Origin: Comamonadaceae bacterium | GTDB taxonomy: Bacteria; Pseudomonadota; Gammaproteobacteria; Burkholderiales; Burkholderiaceae_C | Reading direction: 5' to 3' | Length of the DNA: 10,130 nucleotides | Assembly (NCBI GenBank): GCA_947454585.1 | Contig: CANGML010000038.1 | Location: 1 to 10,130 of the forward strand | Shown here: positions 6,629 to 10,130 of the stretch, in pieces | How positions within the stretch are numbered: position 1 is the stretch's first letter | How the letters are laid out: each line of letters opens with the position of its first letter | The notes under the pieces: generated by a model | What the model was told of the DNA's origin: nothing | Seen by the model: the letters and a program-made list of their open reading frames with translations, nothing else | Databases searched by the model: none | Made by a program: the position numbers and the translations under genes

Positions 6629-6684
6629 CTGTGGCTAGCACCACAACCAAGCTGAAGGATTCAAGCCCGCCAGCTTAGCCACCA

Positions 6685-6713
6685 ATTATAGGGTAAATCC
6701 TATAGTTGATCAA
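6685..6713 (-). promoter_or_regulatory. Sigma70-type promoter of the small lipoprotein gene
   Basis: On the minus strand, -35 TTGATC (6708-6713) and -10 TATAAT (6685-6690) are separated by exactly 17 bases; the -10 is perfect. Transcription should start near 6678, giving a leader of about 94 bases. An inverted repeat TATAGG (6687-6692) / CCTATA (6699-6704), six bases apart, overlaps the -10 and the spacer, where a repressor could bind. Confidence 0.75.
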
Positions 6714-6727
6714 AAAAGCTGTCAGCT
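6712..6727 (-). terminator. Possible weak terminator after roxA
   Basis: Reading the minus strand after the roxA stop, AGCT (6724-6727), a GAC loop and AGCT (6717-6720) are followed by six T (6712-6717, sharing one base with the stem). The stem is only 4 bp, so termination would be weak. The T-run directly abuts the -35 box of the lipoprotein promoter. Confidence 0.25.
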
Positions 6728-6746
6728 GCGCGTCAACTGAACCCCG

Positions 6747-7877
6747 CTATCGGGCTGCATGAAGCCAACCATCATCACACCACGCCATCAGTAGACCCAA
6801 TGCTGCTGGACTGGCTTGGGCGATTTGCATGCTCGTTAACGCACGACGGTCGGCCAATTGGCGCATCAAAGCTGCATCTTTACCGGCAGCCCGCCAGCTC
6901 TCCCCATTCAGGAAAATGTGGTGCTCGTCGTACATCATCTTGCTTTGTCGGTCTAATTGCACAGATGTGAGCGTATCGGGCATGTCACCCATCTCAAACC
7001 AGACATTGGACTTAGGCTCCGTCAAATACTCCCCCAGCGCACGTTGCAAGGCCTTAGGATCTTTTAACGACATTTGCAAGGCTTTTTTTGCAAAATCTTT
7101 CAAACCTAGCGGGATGGCTGCTGGGTTTGACACAGCAGGTTGCGTCGCATCTTTGTACAAATCGTTGCCAGCACCGTCTTCGACCCCTTCACTCAAACGC
7201 ACCAACAACTCTCGCGCCAAATCGCCAACTTCGGGTACACGAAAACCCACCGAATAGGTCATGCACTCGCCTTGCGCAATACCTTCATGGGCATAACGCG
7301 GAGGCAGGTACAGCATGTCTCCGGGCTCCAACACCCAGTCCTGCTCAGGTTTGAAGTTGGCCAAAATTTTTAGAGGCATGTCAGGCAACAGCGACAAGTC
7401 CTTTTGTCGTCCAATGCGCCAGCGGCGTTGCCCATGGGCTTGCAGCAAAAACACATCGTAGCTATCCACGTGCGGGCCGACGCCACCGCCCTCTGTGGCG
7501 TAGCTAATCATCACGTCGTCCAAGCGGGCATCAGGCACAAATCGAAACTGTTGCATCAAAGCGGCCACGCGGTCGTCGTGCAAATCAACGCCCTGGACCA
7601 ACAAGGTCCAATCACGCTCGCTGAGTTTTGGAATCGCACGACGTTTAAACGGGCCGCGCTGCATGTGCCAATTGCGTTGACCTCCATTCGCGCCCATCAC
7701 CAAGCGGGACTCGACCCCACTTTGTTCGGCTAAACCAAACAGTTCAGGGCGACTGAGCAAGGCTTTGAATTGTGGAATGGCTTGGCGCACCAACAAGGGT
7801 TTGCGCTGCCAATAAGTGCGCATGAATTTAGCGGGGCTGATGCCGCCGAGCAGGGTCAGGGGTTGGTTGATATCCAT
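6747..7877 (-). CDS. roxA: Ribosomal protein L16 arginine hydroxylase (RoxA/YcfD), JmjC/cupin type
   Basis: 2-oxoglutarate- and Fe(II)-dependent oxygenase which in E. coli hydroxylates an arginine of ribosomal protein uL16. 376 residues from ATG at 7877, about the length of E. coli YcfD (373). The double-stranded beta-helix carries the iron triad: H136 and D138 in GGGVGPHVDSYDVFLLQ, and H197 in LPPRYAHEGIA. R151-R152-W153 after the first motif and LEPGDMLYLPP before the second also match the family, as does YSVGFRVPEVGDLA after it. The N-terminus contains FMRTYWQRKPLLVRQA, usual for this group. The C-terminal part (about 270-376) fits the winged-helix region of these enzymes. No Shine-Dalgarno is close to the start. 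It is divergent from an FKBP isomerase with only 19 bases between start codons, and followed by the lipoprotein gene with its own promoter. Confidence 0.93.
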   Translation of the reverse strand: MDINQPLTLLGGISPAKFMRTYWQRKPLLVRQAIPQFKALLSRPELFGLAEQSGVESRLVMGANGGQRNWHMQRGPFKRRAIPKLSERDWTLLVQGVDLHDDRVAALMQQFRFVPDARLDDVMISYATEGGGVGPHVDSYDVFLLQAHGQRRWRIGRQKDLSLLPDMPLKILANFKPEQDWVLEPGDMLYLPPRYAHEGIAQGECMTYSVGFRVPEVGDLARELLVRLSEGVEDGAGNDLYKDATQPAVSNPAAIPLGLKDFAKKALQMSLKDPKALQRALGEYLTEPKSNVWFEMGDMPDTLTSVQLDRQSKMMYDEHHIFLNGESWRAAGKDAALMRQLADRRALTSMQIAQASPAALGLLMAWCDDGWLHAAR

Positions 7878-7896
7878 CGTGCGACAATTTTGCCCT
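7878..7896. promoter_or_regulatory. 19-base divergent junction between roxA and the FKBP gene
   Basis: Only 19 bases separate the two start codons, so each promoter must overlap the other gene's first codons. For the FKBP gene TTGGTT (7863-7868) with CAATTT (7885-7890), spacing 16, is a weak candidate that would start transcription at about the ATG. For roxA, minus-strand TTAAGC and TAATTT inside the FKBP gene, spacing 18, is a weak candidate. Confidence 0.3.
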
Positions 7897-8421
7897 ATGG
7901 AAATTACTCAGCACTGCGTGGTCGGCTTAACTTGGACCTTGAAAGACACTTTGGGCGAGGTACTCGACGAGTTGGACAGCCCGATTGAATTTTTGGTGGG
8001 CGGCGATGATTTGCTTGCCAAGCTTGAAGCGGCCCTACAAGGCCACCGCGTGGGCGACCACCTCGACCTGCAGCTTGAACCCGAAGAGGCCTTCGGAGAC
8101 TATGACGAGAACTTGGTGTTCCTAGAAGCCCGCTCGCGCTTCCCCAAAGAGCTGGAAGAAGGCCATACCGTCGAAGGCCATGCCCTGCCCGCAGGTTGCA
8201 ACCCCGACGCACCGCAAGACTTGCTCTACACCGTGACTGAGCTCTACCCCGAGCACGTCGTGCTTGACGGCAACCACCCCTTGGCTGGCATTGCCATTCG
8301 CATTCACCTCGATGTGCAGTCGGTGCGTGAAGCCACGCAAGAGGAGCAAGAACGCGGCACTTTAGGCACCGGCTTTTTCAAGATCGAAGCCCAAGCGCCC
8401 GGCAACGATTTGTTGCACTGA
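7897..8421 (+). CDS. SlyD-like FKBP-type peptidyl-prolyl cis-trans isomerase
   Basis: Cytoplasmic prolyl isomerase and chaperone of 174 residues. The start ATG at 7897 (MEITQHCVVGLTWTL) fits the first beta-strand of the family; the frame is open further upstream but that part overlaps roxA. The FKBP domain is split: residues 1-68 (PIEFLVGGDDLLAKLEAALQ, GHRVGDHLDLQLEPEEAFG), then an insert-in-flap-like part (about 70-120, with DYDENLVFLEARSRFP), then the closing strands VVLDGNHPLAGIAIRIHLDV (121-140), as in SlyD. The His/Cys-rich metal-binding tail of E. coli SlyD is absent; the C-terminus is TGFFKIEAQAPGNDLLH. It therefore probably lacks the nickel-delivery role. No Shine-Dalgarno is visible. 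Convergent with dut, with 3 bases between stops and no terminator. Confidence 0.9.
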   Translation: MEITQHCVVGLTWTLKDTLGEVLDELDSPIEFLVGGDDLLAKLEAALQGHRVGDHLDLQLEPEEAFGDYDENLVFLEARSRFPKELEEGHTVEGHALPAGCNPDAPQDLLYTVTELYPEHVVLDGNHPLAGIAIRIHLDVQSVREATQEEQERGTLGTGFFKIEAQAPGNDLLH

Positions 8422-8424
8422 GTT

Positions 8425-8874
8425 TTACTTCTTGCCCGTCGAGCCGTAACCACCCTCACCGCGTTCGGTGGATGCGGCGAATTCGTTGACCACGTTGAAC
8501 TGGGCCTGCACCACGGGCACGATGACCAGCTGCGCCAAACGCTCCATCGGCTCCAAGGTGAACGCCACATCACTGCGGTTCCAGGCACTGACCATCAGCT
8601 GCCCTTGGTAATCGCTGTCGATCAAGCCCACAAGATTACCCAGCACAATGCCGTGCTTGTGGCCCAGCCCCGAGCGCGGCAGGATGAGCGCCGCGTAGGC
8701 GGGGTCCGCCAAATGGATGGCAATGCCCGTGGGTACCAATTGCCACGCGTTGGGTGCTAGCGTGAGGGGCGCATCCAAGCACGCTCGCAAGTCCAAACCT
8801 GCGCTGCCAGAGGTAGCGTATTGCGGCAGTTGGTCAGCCATGCGGGGATCAAGAATTTTGACGTCGAGTTTCAT
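8425..8874 (-). CDS. dut: Deoxyuridine 5'-triphosphate nucleotidohydrolase (dUTPase)
   Basis: Hydrolyses dUTP to dUMP and pyrophosphate, keeping uracil out of DNA and supplying dUMP for thymidylate. 149 residues from ATG at 8874 ([11 protein letters not shown]); a TTG three codons upstream is possible but less likely. All five trimeric dUTPase motifs are seen: AGLDLRA (25-31), [10 protein letters not shown] (66-75), [10 protein letters not shown] with catalytic D88 (83-92), [11 protein letters not shown] (111-121) and the flexible C-terminal [10 protein letters not shown] (138-147), where Tyr143 replaces the more usual Phe. Length matches E. coli Dut (151). It lies 31 bases downstream of coaBC on the same strand, the conserved coaBC-dut order, so cotranscription is likely. 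Confidence 0.97.
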   Translation of the reverse strand: MKLDVKILDPRMADQLPQYATSGSAGLDLRACLDAPLTLAPNAWQLVPTGIAIHLADPAYAALILPRSGLGHKHGIVLGNLVGLIDSDYQGQLMVSAWNRSDVAFTLEPMERLAQLVIVPVVQAQFNVVNEFAASTERGEGGYGSTGKK

Positions 8875-8905
8875 GTGTTTCAAACTGAAAAATTGATTGT
8901 GAAAA

Positions 8906-10130
8906 TTAAGCCTTCAAGCGGCGTGCAAGCTCGCCCACCAACTGACGCGCCAAGGTGAGCTTGCTGGCATGTGGCAATTCATGACTGCCTTGGGCATCTA
9001 CCAAAAGCAAGGCGTTGTCGTCCAACCCAAAGGTAGCTGGCCCGATATTGCCGACTAAGAGCGGCACGCCTTTGCGTTCGCGTTTGGCCGTGGCGTGCTT
9101 GTGTAACTCATGGCTTTCCGCTGCAAAACCCACGCAATACAGGGCGCCGCTTTGGGCGCGCTCAGATTGCGCCACGCTGGCCAAGATGTCTGGGTTTTCG
9201 ACAAAATTCAGTTGCGGTCCCGAACCCGCTGAACTGCCCGAGCCATCCTTCTTGATTTTTTGTCCTGACACATCCGCCACACGCCAATCGGCCACCGCAG
9301 CTGTGGCGACAAACACCGAAGCAGTTTGCACATGCTGGGCCACAGCCGCTTGCATATCCAAGGCTGAGCGCACATCCACGCGTTGCACGCCACGCGGCGT
9401 GGGCAGGTGCACGGGCCCTGCTACCAAGGTCACCTGTGCACCTGCTTCCCGCGCTGCACGCGCGATGGCAAAACCCATCTTGCCGCTCGACAAATTGGTG
9501 ATGCCACGCACCGGGTCGATGGCCTCATAAGTAGGGCCCGCCGTGACCAACACCTGCTGGCCAGCTAACACTTTGGGCTGAAAGCAGGCGACCAAGTCTT
9601 CCAAGATTTCCTCAGGCTCCAACATCCGGCCATCCCCTGTTTCGCCGCAGGCTTGATCGCCCTGCCCCACGTCCAGCACATGCGCACCGTCTGCGGTGAG
9701 CTGCGCCATATTGCGCTGCGTGGCGGGGTGTTGCCACATTTCCCGGTTCATGGCAGGGGCCAAGATCAGCGGCACGCATTCAATCGGCCTGGCAAGGCAC
9801 ATGAGACTGAGCAAATCGTCCGCACGACCATGTAAGAGCTTGGCCATGAAGTCCGCACTGGCAGGCGCCACAAGAATGGCATCTGCTTCGCGGCTCAAAT
9901 TGATGTGCGCCATGTTGTTGGGCTCGCGGGCATCCCATTGCGAGACATACACAGGCCGGTTGGACAAGGCTTGTAGGGTCACCGGCGTCATGAACTGGGC
10001 CGCGGCCTCGGTCATCACGACTTGTACGGTGGCACCTGCTTTGACCAAGGCCCGGCACAGCTCGGCCGCCTTGTAGCAGGCAATGCCACCACTCAAACCC
10101 AAAACAATGTGTTTATTAGACAGATCAGAC
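8906..10130 (-). CDS. coaBC: Bifunctional phosphopantothenoylcysteine decarboxylase / phosphopantothenate-cysteine ligase, 5' end just outside the window
   Basis: Performs two steps of coenzyme A synthesis: CoaB joins phosphopantothenate and cysteine using CTP, CoaC decarboxylates the product with FMN. The frame is open to the right edge with no ATG; the visible N-terminus is [20 protein letters not shown], so the true start is probably one or a few codons beyond. 407 residues are in the window (usual total about 400-410). CoaC features: [14 protein letters not shown] (FMN site), the catalytic His of MAHINLS (codon 9905-9907), [15 protein letters not shown] (Asn codon 9746-9748) and the clamp Cys of CGETGDGRM (codon 9647-9649). 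CoaB features: [31 protein letters not shown] and KIKK. A short Gly/Ser-rich stretch GSGSSAGSG follows KIKKD, in the flexible loop region. dut follows. Confidence 0.96.
   Translation of the reverse strand, partial: SDLSNKHIVLGLSGGIACYKAAELCRALVKAGATVQVVMTEAAAQFMTPVTLQALSNRPVYVSQWDAREPNNMAHINLSREADAILVAPASADFMAKLLHGRADDLLSLMCLARPIECVPLILAPAMNREMWQHPATQRNMAQLTADGAHVLDVGQGDQACGETGDGRMLEPEEILEDLVACFQPKVLAGQQVLVTAGPTYEAIDPVRGITNLSSGKMGFAIARAAREAGAQVTLVAGPVHLPTPRGVQRVDVRSALDMQAAVAQHVQTASVFVATAAVADWRVADVSGQKIKKDGSGSSAGSGPQLNFVENPDILASVAQSERAQSGALYCVGFAAESHELHKHATAKRERKGVPLLVGNIGPATFGLDDNALLLVDAQGSHELPHASKLTLARQLVGELARRLKA

Noticed and set aside
6287..6655. Plus-strand open frames of 122 and 68 codons across the terminator and opposite the lipoprotein
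   Set aside because: Gln/Arg- or Ala-rich repeats are the complement of the lipoprotein's Ala-rich repeat, and one runs through a strong terminator; the minus-strand gene has signal peptide, lipobox, ribosome-binding site and promoter.
1..10130. Defence system, prophage, insertion sequence, CRISPR array, tRNA or toxin-antitoxin pair
   Set aside because: Almost all bases are accounted for by recognisable housekeeping genes; I saw no transposase, repeat-spacer pattern, cloverleaf or mobile-element ends.

Overview
The window looks like ordinary core chromosome of a betaproteobacterium, most likely order Burkholderiales, family Comamonadaceae (Limnohabitans/Rhodoferax-like). I infer this from remembered protein family resemblance (ParE, the 406-residue MFS carrier, the tiny Ala-rich GKKE-type lipoprotein) and from gene order (dapA-bamC-metallo-hydrolase; coaBC-dut), not from a database search. 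I see no phage, insertion sequence, CRISPR array, tRNA, rRNA or defence system. Coding density is very high: the longest gap between genes is about 160 bases.

Layout, left to right. (1) 1-1417, minus: parE, topoisomerase IV subunit B, with its C-terminal third beyond the left edge. (2) 1534-6339, plus: a tandem run of MFS transporter, a 46-residue membrane micro-protein, a class I SAM methyltransferase, dapA, bamC and a YycJ-like metallo-beta-lactamase-fold hydrolase. The run ends at a strong bidirectional hairpin terminator (6365-6391). A 16-bp perfect palindrome and a possible -10 box precede dapA, so dapA-bamC-hydrolase may be a separately regulated sub-operon. (3) 6411-7877, minus: a 57-residue Ala-rich lipoprotein with its own near-consensus sigma70 promoter, and roxA, the ribosomal protein L16 arginine hydroxylase. 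(4) 7897-8421, plus: a SlyD-like FKBP prolyl isomerase, divergent from roxA with only 19 bases between start codons. (5) 8425-10130, minus: dut and coaBC; coaBC runs off the right edge, its start codon probably just outside.

The genes are mostly housekeeping: chromosome decatenation (parE), lysine/diaminopimelate synthesis (dapA), outer-membrane protein assembly (bamC), ribosome modification (roxA), protein folding (FKBP), nucleotide pool sanitation (dut) and coenzyme A synthesis (coaBC). The points most worth a second look are: alanine in ParE at the place normally held by the catalytic TOPRIM glutamate; the unlisted 46-residue membrane protein, whose stop sits one base before the methyltransferase start; two perfect 16-bp palindromes in short upstream regions; an inverted repeat inside the lipoprotein promoter; and the very short roxA/FKBP divergent junction. 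I found no clear evidence of an undescribed multi-gene system.
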